The translations under genes were made by a program, and so were the position numbers. Below, in pieces: positions 53,894 through 62,485 of a stretch of 64,000 nt of DNA. The notes under the pieces are model-generated. The model was not told the origin of the DNA, made no database searches, and saw only the letters and a list, made by a program, of their open reading frames with translations. The first letter of the stretch is position 1. Every line of letters starts with the position of its first letter. The stretch is from contig JASKKT010000005.1 of assembly GCA_030154025.1 (NCBI GenBank), forward strand, positions 1 to 64,000. The letters are read 5' to 3'. Source of the stretch: Methanolobus sp. Its GTDB lineage: Archaea > Halobacteriota > Methanosarcinia > Methanosarcinales > Methanosarcinaceae.

Positions 53894-54025
53894 AGCCTTC
53901 GGAAGGAACTGCCCGTATATTAAGGAGCTTATTAAATTACTTCTATACAAAAGATATATTTGAAATGAAGCCTTATATGTAATGTCTGAACGATTACAAA
54001 ACCCTGTAAACACCAGGTTGACTTC

Positions 54026-55321
54026 ATGCTATCAGGTAAGAACATGTCCGATACAACGTTTGATATCATTGAACTGCTGCTTACTGCACAAATATATAAC
54101 AAATACCCGCAACTGGATGTGAACGACCTTCCCAAGAACATCCGTAAGTACTACTGGAACAGGGAACAGAGAACCGTACCCAAACCCATCAGAGTGAAAA
54201 CACTGGACATTGAAAAGGTGTTCGAGATCAGCAAGATAAACGGCATGCTGAACTCGCTGCCCTTTGTCAGCATAGATGAAGTGGATTTCTCGGTCAAGAT
54301 CACAGCCCTTGAAGTGGGCGCGGACTGGTTCCAGAAGAGGGAAGGAGCAATGGACAGGATCTCCCAGAATCCCACACTGGCCTACTACTACGAGAAGAAG
54401 CATGTGAGTGGTGCGGACTACGGCACCGCCAGGACAAAGGTCAGGCCCAAGGAAGTGGACCGGGAATGGATAGAGTCCCTCATGCAGGAGATAGAGAAGG
54501 AGGAGGGAGGCGCAGACATGCTCAAGCTTGCCCATATCAGCGCTCCGGAGGATATCCGGCAGACACTGAAAGATTTTATCCTCACCCCTGCCCAGGAGGA
54601 CGATGTCCGCAAGATAGTCAAGGCTATCCAGTACAGGGAATATCTGAAGCGCATCGGCCTATACGATGTGGGGAAGATCCTCATGGTGGGACCTCCTGGA
54701 ACCGGAAAGACATCACTTGCAAAGGCAATGTCAGAGTATCTTGCCATCCCCTTTGTGGAAGTGCGCCTGTCCATGATCACTGACCAGTACCTGGGTGAGA
54801 CAGCCAAGAACATCGACAGGGTATTCTCACTTGCAAAAAGATTGAACCCCTGCATACTTTTCATCGATGAGTTCGATTTCATCGCAAAGACCCGTTCCTC
54901 GGATGAACATGCAGCCCTGAAGAGAGCGGTCAACACCCTGCTCAAGGCCATCGATGGCATCAGCCTTACCAATGACGGCGTGCTCCTGCTGGCTGCCACC
55001 AACCATCCCAAGATGCTTGATACAGCTGCATGGAGACGCTTTGATGACATCATGCAGTTCCCTCTTCCGGATACCGATATGCGCAAGAAGATACTCGACA
55101 TCGTTACAAAGGAGATCCAGGGAGAATTCGACACGCAGGAGATCGCATCCCTTACGCATGGCTACAGCGGCTCAGACCTGCGTATGGTCATCAGGGAATG
55201 TGTGCTCAGCGCACTTGTGACCGAGCGCATGGAGCTGAACCAGAAAGACCTGCTCAGTGCCATTGCAAAGTTTGACGAGCGGGCAATGCTCAAGACCAAT
55301 GAGTACGACGCTACGACCTAA
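54026..55321 (+). CDS. Single-domain AAA ATPase
   Basis: AAA+ ATPase of the classic clade (431 residues) with an unusual 190-residue N-terminal region. Walker [15 protein letters not shown] is near residue 220, Walker B CILFIDEFDFIAKT near 280, sensor ATNHPKMLDTAAWRRFD (arginine finger) near 335, and the small lid GYSGSDLRMVIREC. The N terminus (YNKYPQLDVNDLPKNIRKYYWNRE) is not a known substrate domain. ATG 54044 (MSDTT) is an alternative start. Target unknown; conserved in methanogens as far as I can judge. Confidence 0.87.
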   Translation: MLSGKNMSDTTFDIIELLLTAQIYNKYPQLDVNDLPKNIRKYYWNREQRTVPKPIRVKTLDIEKVFEISKINGMLNSLPFVSIDEVDFSVKITALEVGADWFQKREGAMDRISQNPTLAYYYEKKHVSGADYGTARTKVRPKEVDREWIESLMQEIEKEEGGADMLKLAHISAPEDIRQTLKDFILTPAQEDDVRKIVKAIQYREYLKRIGLYDVGKILMVGPPGTGKTSLAKAMSEYLAIPFVEVRLSMITDQYLGETAKNIDRVFSLAKRLNPCILFIDEFDFIAKTRSSDEHAALKRAVNTLLKAIDGISLTNDGVLLLAATNHPKMLDTAAWRRFDDIMQFPLPDTDMRKKILDIVTKEIQGEFDTQEIASLTHGYSGSDLRMVIRECVLSALVTERMELNQKDLLSAIAKFDERAMLKTNEYDATT

Positions 55322-55330
55322 GTGGTTTCC

Positions 55331-56071
55331 ATGAGAATAACGCTTCTGGGCACAGGTGACGCTACCGGAACGCCTGTTATCGGATGCAGTTGCCCCACAT
55401 GCCAGGATGCGCACTGCGGAGGCAAGAGTCGGAGAAGCAGGGCTGCGGTGCTGGTGGAGTCGGACAGCGGTGCGGTCCTGATAGACACGGGGCCGGATCT
55501 GCGGGCCCAGATGCTCGAACACGGGATTGGGCGCATTGACGGAGTTATATGGACTCACGCCCATTATGACCATTTTGCAGGCTTTCCCGAATTCCACAGG
55601 GTACAGTACAATGTAGATGTATACGGATTGAAAGAAACTGTGGGCTATATATTCGACTACCTGAAATTCATGCACCCGAAAAGGCACATTGTGTCTCCCT
55701 GCGAACCCTTCAGCCTGATAGGACTGGAATTTACCCTGTTCGAGGTGATTCATCCGCCTGCAAAGAAGCCTGTGGGGGTCATCATAAGGCATGCCGGGAA
55801 AAAGGTAGTGATAACCGGGGATTCCCAGAGGAACATTCCCAAAAGAAGCATTCAGCACATCATGGACCCGGACCTGCTGATAACAGATGCCATAGTGCCT
55901 CCCACCGTAGGAGTCAAGAAGCACATGAACACGGAGGAGGCATCGGACCTTGCCAGGGAGATCGGGGCAAAGGAAGTCATATTCACTCACCTAAGCCACT
56001 TCTTCAAACCGCACGATGAGGCGGCAAAGGAATATCCCCTGGCCTATGACGGCATGAGCTTTGAATTATAA
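55331..56071 (+). CDS. PhnP-like metallo-beta-lactamase hydrolase
   Basis: MBL-fold phosphodiesterase (246 residues from ATG 55331; GTG at 55322 is the track start). MRITLLGTGDATGTPVIGC opens the fold, followed by a CPTCQDAHC zinc-binding insertion typical of PhnP-like enzymes, the metal motif THAHYDHFAG near residue 75, VITGDSQ, and the final FTHLSHFF. Hydrolysis of a cyclic phosphodiester is likely. It follows the AAA ATPase by nine bases and may be co-transcribed. Confidence 0.88.
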   Translation: MRITLLGTGDATGTPVIGCSCPTCQDAHCGGKSRRSRAAVLVESDSGAVLIDTGPDLRAQMLEHGIGRIDGVIWTHAHYDHFAGFPEFHRVQYNVDVYGLKETVGYIFDYLKFMHPKRHIVSPCEPFSLIGLEFTLFEVIHPPAKKPVGVIIRHAGKKVVITGDSQRNIPKRSIQHIMDPDLLITDAIVPPTVGVKKHMNTEEASDLAREIGAKEVIFTHLSHFFKPHDEAAKEYPLAYDGMSFEL

Positions 56072-56099
56072 AGAAGGGAGCAGGATCCCGCATCTGCAA

Positions 56100-57020
56100 T
56101 CATTTCTTTTTCTTCTTATCCCGATCACTATACCGGCCCTCAACATCCTGTCTTATCCTGACAAGTCTCTTTCTCTCACGCCTGTATCCTGAAAGCACAA
56201 GGAACGCCGCCATTCCCAGGACAAGGGTCGCAATCAGAAGACCCCTGGGTGCTGACTCCGAATAGTACTTGACACTTATTGCACGGGGTATCTGTTCTAC
56301 CTGGGAGTCTGTGTTGTTAGAGAAGCTCTGCAGCCTTTCAAGTATGCTGCTGGAAGCCGTTCCGGGGCTTATCCAGACAAGGTTGCTCCTGCCATAGGAA
56401 TCATAATATATCTCATCGGGTGCGGGAGTTGTCTTACCGATCAGGAGGTTACCTGTGGTGTAGCCCTCCGGTATAACGAAGCGCACAACAGATGGCGGTG
56501 TTGTGATATGCAGGAAATCCTGGCCCCTGGGGGTTGACATCGTGAAGGCCACAAAGCCTGTTACAGGCTCACTGAACTTAAGATATATGTGTTTCTGCCC
56601 GCGAACCACATTCTCAGAAAGAGTGTAGTTCACAGGGGTGGCTTCAGATGATGCTGAAAGCTCCTCGAACAAACGGGCAGACGCACTAACATTACCGGAA
56701 CTGCTTGCAATGACAGCAATGTCTGTTACAGGCTCCTCATTGGAGGAACTCAGGTCCTCAAGGGGTATTATGTCTATGACAGATTCATTCTCTACCATGT
56801 AGACAACATTTGTCTGGCCTTTTCGGGATAGATAGAATGTGGCAGTGGGCAGGAAATCCCCATCGATGAAACTGTGGTTGGTGAATGCCTCGATCTCATA
56901 GGAGGATATGTTCCCCATACTGGTCTGCTGGTCAACAGGAACAAGATCATCGATGCAGCCTACTGCAAGGAAAAGGAGCATAAGGATGCAAAATGCCATT
57001 ATGGTACGCTTTTTCATCAT
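56100..57020 (-). CDS. DUF5803-like membrane-anchored lipoprotein
   Basis: A 306-residue exported protein (ATG 57020). Signal peptide with lipobox LFLAVGCID, an extracytoplasmic beta-rich domain (FSEPVTGFVAFTMSTPRGQDFLH, VVRFVIPEGYTTGNLLIGKT), then a single C-terminal membrane segment (GLLIATLVLGMAAFLVLSGY) and a strongly basic tail ending KKKKK. The layout matches the archaeal DUF5803 family. Function unknown. A TATA-like TTAAATATC lies about 20 bases before the ATG, so it may be nearly leaderless. Confidence 0.8.
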   Translation of the reverse strand: MMKKRTIMAFCILMLLFLAVGCIDDLVPVDQQTSMGNISSYEIEAFTNHSFIDGDFLPTATFYLSRKGQTNVVYMVENESVIDIIPLEDLSSSNEEPVTDIAVIASSSGNVSASARLFEELSASSEATPVNYTLSENVVRGQKHIYLKFSEPVTGFVAFTMSTPRGQDFLHITTPPSVVRFVIPEGYTTGNLLIGKTTPAPDEIYYDSYGRSNLVWISPGTASSSILERLQSFSNNTDSQVEQIPRAISVKYYSESAPRGLLIATLVLGMAAFLVLSGYRRERKRLVRIRQDVEGRYSDRDKKKKK

Positions 57021-57092
57021 TACACAATCTGCGAGATATTTAATCAAGATATCGCTGCTTTCATGAGGACTGCTTACAGGCTGCAGGCGAGT

Positions 57093-57884
57093 TCAAACAA
57101 TAAGCCTTTTCCTCATCAAGTTTATCGAAAGCAACAACAGGACAGCACAGACAACCACAATCCATGCGAGATCGAAGAGTATCACAGGCTCAAGCGTACC
57201 ATAGCCTATGAGCCGAATGCCGTTGACAATGTGCGTAAGCGGCAGGAAAGCTATGGCAAAGTACTGTATGGGTTCAGGAAGTGCGTTCAGCGGGAAGAAG
57301 GTGCCGCTGAAAAGGAACATGGGAGTGATGAACAACAGCACAGGATAGTTAATAGACATTATATTGGGAGTTACTGCCGTGAAACACATGCCAATAGCAC
57401 CGAAAAGCAGGCCACCCAGGAACGCGAATGGTATTATGAGCAATGCGTAGCGTATGTCTATCAGCCCGAACAGTGCTATCACGGGGATCATCACAGTGGC
57501 ATTCACCATGCTCCTGGTGGCACCCCAGAGCAGTTCCCCTGCGATCACATCCTCGATTGTCACCGGAGTTGCGATAATGGCATCAAAGGTCTTCTGGTAG
57601 TACATGCGCACATAGGAGCCGTAGCTGCATTCGAAGAAAGAGGCATACATCACGGAGATGGATATGAGTGCGGGTGCTATAAATTTAGCATAGGGTACGC
57701 CATCAATACTTTCGACAAATCTCCCCAGCCCGAATCCCAGCGCCACCAGGTAGAGCAGAGGCTCAAGGAAGGGAGGAAGGAAGTTGAGCTTGATATCCTT
57801 CGCGAAAACATCCTTGTTCCGCTGCCAGACCGCATATGATTTGGAACTCACCTTCGGAAGCCGGAAATATTCGGATATTCTCAT
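57093..57884 (-). CDS. ABC-2 type export permease
   Basis: Membrane subunit (263 residues, six segments) of an ABC-2 drug or polysaccharide exporter. The signature region is YQKTFDAIIATPVTIEDVIAGELLWGATRS, and FFPLNALPEPIQYFAIAFLPLTHIVNGIR near residue 205 is also typical. Its gene overlaps the ATPase gene by four bases. Substrate not identifiable. Confidence 0.9.
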   Translation of the reverse strand: MRISEYFRLPKVSSKSYAVWQRNKDVFAKDIKLNFLPPFLEPLLYLVALGFGLGRFVESIDGVPYAKFIAPALISISVMYASFFECSYGSYVRMYYQKTFDAIIATPVTIEDVIAGELLWGATRSMVNATVMIPVIALFGLIDIRYALLIIPFAFLGGLLFGAIGMCFTAVTPNIMSINYPVLLFITPMFLFSGTFFPLNALPEPIQYFAIAFLPLTHIVNGIRLIGYGTLEPVILFDLAWIVVVCAVLLLLSINLMRKRLIV

Positions 57885-58786
57885 TCCCTGAGCCTCCTTC
57901 CCGTCATCTTGAGGAAAACGTCCTCAAGGGTTGCGGGCCTTGCACTCAGCTTTGATATGGAGCACTCCATTGTCAGGTACTCAGCTATCTGCTTGGGGTT
58001 GTCTGTGTAGACATGCACCAGTTCACCTATGACCTCGTAGTTGGCCTCTTTCATCTCCAGACACCTGATAAGTTCCGGATCCTTCTCAGCCTCGACAATA
58101 CCGGAACCCACATATTCCCTGATGACCTGCGAGGGACTGCCTTCCACAAGGATCTTCCCGTAATCCATCACAACCAGCCTGTCGCAGAGTTTCTCGACCT
58201 CGTCAAGATAATGGGATGTCAGCACCACTGTCACTCCCTGTTTTTTCAGGGCCCGGAGCTTGTCCCATATCATGTGCCGAGCCTGTGGGTCCAGGCCTAC
58301 TGTAGGCTCATCCAGTATCAGCATCCGAGGGCGGTTTATAAGCGCACGGGCAAGTATGAGACGGCGTTTCATCCCTCCTGAAAGGCTTTCGGTCATTGTG
58401 TCCTTCTTGTCCTCCAGATGAACGAACTCCAGCAACTCAGTGGCCCTTCTTTCGGCCTCGTCGCGGGGTATGTCGAAGTATCTTGAGAACACAACAAGGT
58501 TCTCATACACCGTGAAATCCATGTCAAGGTTGTTCTCCTGGGGAACCACCCCCAGATGGGATTTTATTTCCCTGGGATGCGACATGGCATCCATCCCGAA
58601 TATCTCCAGGCTGCCTGAAGTAACGGGAGAAACGCACTGGATCATGCGCATGGTAGTGGTCTTTCCGGCACCATTGGGCCCCAGGAAACCGAACATCTCC
58701 CCTTCCTCTATAGAGAAGGTTATGTTGTCCACCGCAAGAGTATCCTTATATTTCTTTACGAGACCCCTGGCGACTATCACCGGCAC
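57881..58786 (-). CDS. ABC exporter ATP-binding protein
   Basis: ABC ATPase (301 residues) of the daunorubicin-resistance/ABC-2 group. Walker A GPNGAGKTTTMRM near residue 36, Q-loop VPQENNLD, signature LSGGMKRRLILARAL, Walker B MLILDEPTVGLDP and H-loop TSHYLDE. A C-terminal 80-residue extension (GLVHVYTDNPKQIAEYL-like) is usual in this group. The start is GTG 58786 with AAGGGTGAT upstream. First gene of a two-gene exporter operon. Confidence 0.93.
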   Translation of the reverse strand: MPVIVARGLVKKYKDTLAVDNITFSIEEGEMFGFLGPNGAGKTTTMRMIQCVSPVTSGSLEIFGMDAMSHPREIKSHLGVVPQENNLDMDFTVYENLVVFSRYFDIPRDEAERRATELLEFVHLEDKKDTMTESLSGGMKRRLILARALINRPRMLILDEPTVGLDPQARHMIWDKLRALKKQGVTVVLTSHYLDEVEKLCDRLVVMDYGKILVEGSPSQVIREYVGSGIVEAEKDPELIRCLEMKEANYEVIGELVHVYTDNPKQIAEYLTMECSISKLSARPATLEDVFLKMTGRRLRE

Positions 58787-58907
58787 TATGAATCACCCTT
58801 ATGCAAGTTGAGGGGAATATTCTTATCCTTTTCGATTTACTGTCCGTACCCGGGGAGAAGCGAACCGGTTTTTAACATAAAGATAGAATAGTGATATGAG
58901 GAACAAA

Positions 58908-59324
58908 ATGGCTGAACTGAAGAACCTGATAGATACCGCAAGAGAGAAAGGGGCATTCCCAACTCTTATCAAAGCTGCGGAAGTGCTTGGTCTTATTGAC
59001 AAGTACAGCAAGGAAGGACCATATACTGTGTTCGCGCCGGTGGAGTCCGCTTTTGAGACCATCCCTGCCGAGGTCATAGATGAGTCATTCGAGGACCATC
59101 CATATCTGCTGGGGATAATCAATTACCACATAGTGAAAGGGAAATACACCACAGCTGACCTGAAGGATCTCACATCCCTGGAGACCGTTAGTGGCAAGGC
59201 CCTGAAGATTACAAGTGATGCAACGAAAGGTGGCTTCAGGATCGATACCGCAAGGATAATAGAAGCGGATATCGAGTGCACCAACGGCATCATCCACGCT
59301 ATTGACGAGATACTTATTCCATAA
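58908..59324 (+). CDS. Fasciclin (FAS1) domain protein
   Basis: One FAS1 domain (138 residues): IDTAREKGAFPTLIKAAEVLGL, GPYTVFAPVESAFETIP, LLGIINYHIVKGKYTTADL, and IIEADIECTNGIIHAIDEILIP. ATG 58908 is chosen because GAGGAAC precedes it; the track start is four codons earlier. There is no signal peptide, so the protein appears cytoplasmic, unlike most FAS1 adhesion proteins. Role unknown. Confidence 0.9.
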   Translation: MAELKNLIDTAREKGAFPTLIKAAEVLGLIDKYSKEGPYTVFAPVESAFETIPAEVIDESFEDHPYLLGIINYHIVKGKYTTADLKDLTSLETVSGKALKITSDATKGGFRIDTARIIEADIECTNGIIHAIDEILIP

Positions 59325-59453
59325 ATGTCTACTGTAAGAAAAGTTCTTTAAGCCATAAGTGTCTAAATGATATTGTCGATCGATCTTGCGGAAGGCCCGG
59401 GATACTATCTCAAGCATTCTTTTGACCGCTTGATGGACAGGTGGGATAAGATA

Positions 59454-59633
59454 ATGAATGGCAGAAGAAGTAGTGGTGGCTTCAGGCCAAGTGGTCCGAG
59501 GGAAATGCATAAGGCAATATGCGGAGACTGTGGCCAGGAAACAGAAGTTCCTTTTGTACCGGACCCGGACAGGCCCGTGTACTGCGGGGAATGCTACAGG
59601 AAACATAAACCCAGCACGCCCAGGAAATTCTGA
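59454..59633 (+). CDS. CxxC-type zinc-ribbon small protein
   Basis: A 59-residue protein from ATG 59454, with GGTGGGAT just upstream. After a flexible Arg/Gly/Ser head it has HKAICGDCGQETEVPFVPDPDRPVYCGECYRKH, a CxxC...CxxC zinc ribbon found in many archaeal and bacterial small proteins. The track start at 59367 adds 29 residues upstream without a clear ribosome site. Probable nucleic-acid or protein-binding adaptor. Confidence 0.78.
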   Translation: MNGRRSSGGFRPSGPREMHKAICGDCGQETEVPFVPDPDRPVYCGECYRKHKPSTPRKF

Positions 59634-59796
59634 GCTGCGTGGAATTGTAGTACAGCTTATTCAACCGACCCTGTATTGATTAAGCTGGAAGTATTTTTTA
59701 ATGATACCTGAAGTCAGAGCTATTTGATTTTAAATTCATGTGTTGCCTTAAAAAGGATACTTTATAAGATGCTCAATCGTAAAAACAGTTAATAGA

Positions 59797-59818
59797 ATGG
59801 TGGGACCGCGGAGATTTG
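59797..59818. repeat. Duplicate of tRNA-Pro 3' end (attachment-site scar)
   Basis: A 22-base stretch identical to the tRNA-Pro 3' end plus flank (59903-59924), in the same orientation and 106 bases away. Partial 3' tRNA duplication is the usual signature of integration by a tyrosine integrase; here almost nothing remains between the copies. Confidence 0.6.
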
Positions 59819-59849
59819 CAACCCAGACTACGCTTCTGGAGCGCGAGAA

Positions 59850-59876
59850 GAGGTATTACACTCCGTGTAATACCTC
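59850..59876. terminator. Perfect 12-bp hairpin
   Basis: GAGGTATTACAC and GTGTAATACCTC separated by TCC: a 12-bp perfect stem with a 3-base loop, between the two tRNA-end copies. It could be a terminator for tRNA-Pro transcription or a relic of an inserted element. Confidence 0.5.
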
Positions 59877-59903
59877 AACAATTAAAATTGAATCAAATTA
59901 AAA

Positions 59904-59981
59904 TGGTGGGACCGCGGAGATTTGAACTCCGGTCGCTAGACCCCCAGCCTAACAGGATGGACCAGGCTACCCTACGATCCC
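59904..59981 (-). tRNA. tRNA-Pro (anticodon GGG), CCA encoded
   Basis: Acceptor GGGATCG pairs with CGGTCCC; the T-arm is CCGGAGTTCAAATCTCCGC-like; the anticodon stem TTAGG/TCTAG encloses CTGGGGG with anticodon GGG. The 3' CCA is in the DNA (59904-59906). Its 3' end is duplicated at 59797-59818. Confidence 0.88.
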
Positions 59982-60014
59982 GCAGGAATGATACTTAATA
60001 CGCGTACCAGTATT

Positions 60015-60758
60015 TCACTCTTTCTGATGGTCCGGTCCTGAACCGAGCCAGGTGTTATAAGCTTTTACTACTTCCTCGCCTTCGACAAAGACCAGACCCT
60101 TATCTTTTCCGTACCTGATGGCATCTTCTTTCGAGAGGGCACGGCCCGTGTTGTCGTCCAGCATCTCACAGACGACCATGGCAGGAGTTATGCCTGCTAT
60201 CTTGGCAAGGGCAATGGATAGTTCAGTCTGGCCCATGCGCTCATGGACAAGCTTTCCGGCTGCACGCAGGATTGCAACATGGCCGGGTGTGCGGAACTCC
60301 TTACCGAAGTCAGGTACCTCGCCGTCAAGAGCCCTGTCTACGATATCCCCCAGTTTGTTGATGGTCAGCGCCCTGTCATTGTCGGGAATGCCGGTGCGGG
60401 TATCCCTGTGGTTGACCCATATCGAGAAGGAAGAGCGTGAATCGTACTTGAGGTCCCCGCCCTTTTCCACGATGTTGCCCAGGGAATTGCTGGACTGCCT
60501 GGCCTCACGGAGGATATCCGCCATGAAGGGTAGGCCCAGTTTCTCTGAGGCATGGGGATCGAGAGCCACACAGATAAGGCCGCCTGCATCCTTGCGCATC
60601 CACTTCACGTCTGATGGGGTGACCGCCTTTGCAGGGATTGTGAAATCGGTTTCCGCTTCACGGCCCTCCATATCGAAAAGAAGTATCATCCTGCCGTTCT
60701 GCAGGGCCTCTATAGCCTTGTTTATGTTCTCACTGTATCCGTTTGAAACCATTCTCAC
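60015..60758 (-). CDS. ribB: 3,4-Dihydroxy-2-butanone 4-phosphate synthase
   Basis: RibB makes the four-carbon unit of riboflavin from ribulose 5-phosphate. The 247-residue protein has FDMEGREAETDF near residue 29 (archaeal version of the acidic Mg/substrate motif), SDVKWMRKDAGGLICVAL, and the FRTPGHVAILRA and RMGQTELSIALAKIAG regions that close the active site. It overlaps ribK by four bases, making a two-gene riboflavin operon. No fused GTP cyclohydrolase II domain. Confidence 0.93.
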   Translation of the reverse strand: MRMVSNGYSENINKAIEALQNGRMILLFDMEGREAETDFTIPAKAVTPSDVKWMRKDAGGLICVALDPHASEKLGLPFMADILREARQSSNSLGNIVEKGGDLKYDSRSSFSIWVNHRDTRTGIPDNDRALTINKLGDIVDRALDGEVPDFGKEFRTPGHVAILRAAGKLVHERMGQTELSIALAKIAGITPAMVVCEMLDDNTGRALSKEDAIRYGKDKGLVFVEGEEVVKAYNTWLGSGPDHQKE

Positions 60759-61438
60759 TCACACCTTTGTGGGTCCCTGACAACTATCTTTACCTTATCC
60801 CCGTCACTTATCCTGAGCATTTCCCGCAGTTTCACGGGAGCTATTATCTCAAGCAGGTCCGCAGGGTAATGTGTACGGTCCGGGATAACGACCGCGCCCC
60901 TGATGCCCTCGATCTCTATGAGGTAGCACTTCCCTCCTCCGAAACTGCGCTCACCGTCGCTGAAACCGTGAACTACTACCGGCTTTATGAGAGTCATCCT
61001 CTCCCGCATCTCTGCGCTGGCACCGTCAAGCCTTACGTTAAGAGTCCCGGGATAAGGCTTGAAACCCAGCTTGTCCCTGAACTGGGACATATAACCGTCC
61101 CTGGAAATGTAATACTGTCCTTCCCCAAGCCCTGTGATGACATTGCCGTAGAGGTCAATATCATTACGGTCCCTGCAGAAGATATTCCTGTATTCAGCAT
61201 ACTCATTTTTGAGCAGGTCCACACCTTTTTCCCTGAGCTGGACCATCTGGCCTCCGGCCACAAGCTGCCTTTCTATATACTGCTCGTCCTCAAGCTGCTT
61301 GAGAATCCTTGCAGCTGTCTTGGAACTTGTGGAGGTATACCTTGTGAACTCACTGGAGGAGATCTTGACCGGCTTCTCAATTGCCCCGAGCAATGCCAGT
61401 TTTTTAAGGGATTCGGTCCTGTACATAAATAGCGCCAT
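60755..61438 (-). CDS. ribK: CTP-dependent riboflavin kinase with N-terminal HTH (RbkR-type)
   Basis: Archaeal riboflavin kinase (227 residues) that uses CTP to make FMN. Residues 1-85 form a winged helix (LGAIEKPVKISSSEFTRYTSTSSKTAARILKQLEDEQYIERQ). Residues 95-222 are the kinase: GNVITGLGEGQYYISRDGYMSQF, the CTP-site GFKPYPGTLNVRL, and VVIPDRTHYPADLLEIIAPVKLRE. The combination is that of RbkR, which also represses riboflavin genes. Two palindromes overlap its start, implying autoregulation. ATG 61426 is a second possible start. Confidence 0.93.
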   Translation of the reverse strand: MALFMYRTESLKKLALLGAIEKPVKISSSEFTRYTSTSSKTAARILKQLEDEQYIERQLVAGGQMVQLREKGVDLLKNEYAEYRNIFCRDRNDIDLYGNVITGLGEGQYYISRDGYMSQFRDKLGFKPYPGTLNVRLDGASAEMRERMTLIKPVVVHGFSDGERSFGGGKCYLIEIEGIRGAVVIPDRTHYPADLLEIIAPVKLREMLRISDGDKVKIVVRDPQRCE

Positions 61439-61468
61439 CTCAAATATGAGTAGAATCTCATATATGAG
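61439..61468 (-). promoter_or_regulatory. Tandem 12-bp palindromes over ribK promoter
   Basis: CTCAAATATGAG (61439-61450) and CTCATATATGAG (61457-61468) are two palindromic boxes six bases apart, ending exactly at the ribK start codon. A TATA-like CCTTTATCTC lies just upstream (61475-61484). Likely operator of the RbkR-type regulator encoded next to it. Confidence 0.65.
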
Positions 61469-61700
61469 GAGTGGGAGATAAAGGTTTTGATGAGCGATGA
61501 AGAGGTGTGGTCTGAAAAGAACCAGATGCCAATACTCAGCATAGCTTGCCCGTGGGTGTCAATGAGTATTCACTTCTGCATGGCAGAAAGGACATGTTCG
61601 GTCTGTTGCTAATAAATAGGGAAATATTTATTTAAGCAAAAATATAATATTTATAACTATGGCGTAACCTATATATTAAACTTACTATTTAATAAGAGTG

Positions 61701-62483
61701 ATGGAATCGAAACTCAGATATTATTTTGGGTCGATGGTATTCCTGTCAGGCCTTATTTTATCCATAGGTGCGATAGCGTTTGCTATTATGGTTCACCTCA
61801 GGAGAACATCTGATCCTTCGGAAATAATCACCACTTATGGCCTTCTGGGTGTTGGACTTTCCTTCATACTTCTTGGGATAAACCTTATGATAAGCCAGCG
61901 CAGACCTTATGGTATTTATAGCAACTGGGTTATGATATTCGGTTTTGTGTTCTCGATCCTGGGTGTGTGGTCCTTTGCAAGGACTTATGGAAGCAACTGG
62001 GTATATCCAACTGTTGCATACGTGTCTTTTGCATACGCTGCCGGAATATGCCTGCTCTCGGGTAACGCCTTTGGGAACGCAGTAATAAAGCTCATTGAAG
62101 AGCGCTCCGTGCAGTTGCGTGAGATGGCAGCCGGCCTTTACACGGCAGAAGATATTGAGAGAGAAGTTGAAGAGACCTTGAACAAGTCTCTCTCCGATGG
62201 CAGCCGGTTTTCCGTATTCAACCTGGATATAAAAGAAGACGAAGCTGTTTTTGTCCATGGGAAAACCCTGAAGGAATCACCGCAGGACAGAGTTGAGATG
62301 ACAGATAGTATCAGCGAGGTCGAGTCCCTGCAAAGCGCTATCAATGGAAAGGTCAAAGTGAACGATTATGCTATCGATCTGACTACGAAGATGCTGAGTG
62401 CAACAATGAAGCAGCATACAGAAGAACAGAACAAGAAGATGTCAAACAAACTTAAGATGAAATTGAGCTCTATAAGGCGGTAA
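61701..62483 (+). CDS. Four-segment membrane protein paired with actin homologue
   Basis: A 260-residue protein not recognised by family. Four membrane segments lie in residues about 10-125 (FLSGLILSIGAIAFAIMV, GLLGVGLSFILLGINLM, WVMIFGFVFSILGVWSF, AYVSFAYAAGICLLSG), then a 135-residue cytoplasmic tail with helical stretches (YTAEDIEREVEETLNKSLSDGS) ending basic (KMSNKLKMKLSSIRR). It ends two bases before the actin-like gene, so the two are co-transcribed. A TATA-like CTATATATTAAAC lies about 25 bases before the ATG. A membrane anchor for the filament protein is a reasonable hypothesis. Confidence 0.75.
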   Translation: MESKLRYYFGSMVFLSGLILSIGAIAFAIMVHLRRTSDPSEIITTYGLLGVGLSFILLGINLMISQRRPYGIYSNWVMIFGFVFSILGVWSFARTYGSNWVYPTVAYVSFAYAAGICLLSGNAFGNAVIKLIEERSVQLREMAAGLYTAEDIEREVEETLNKSLSDGSRFSVFNLDIKEDEAVFVHGKTLKESPQDRVEMTDSISEVESLQSAINGKVKVNDYAIDLTTKMLSATMKQHTEEQNKKMSNKLKMKLSSIRR

Positions 62484-62485
62484 AC

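Noticed and set aside
59816-59998. Plus-strand ORF across tRNA-Pro
   Set aside because: It runs antisense through the tRNA and its duplicated end.
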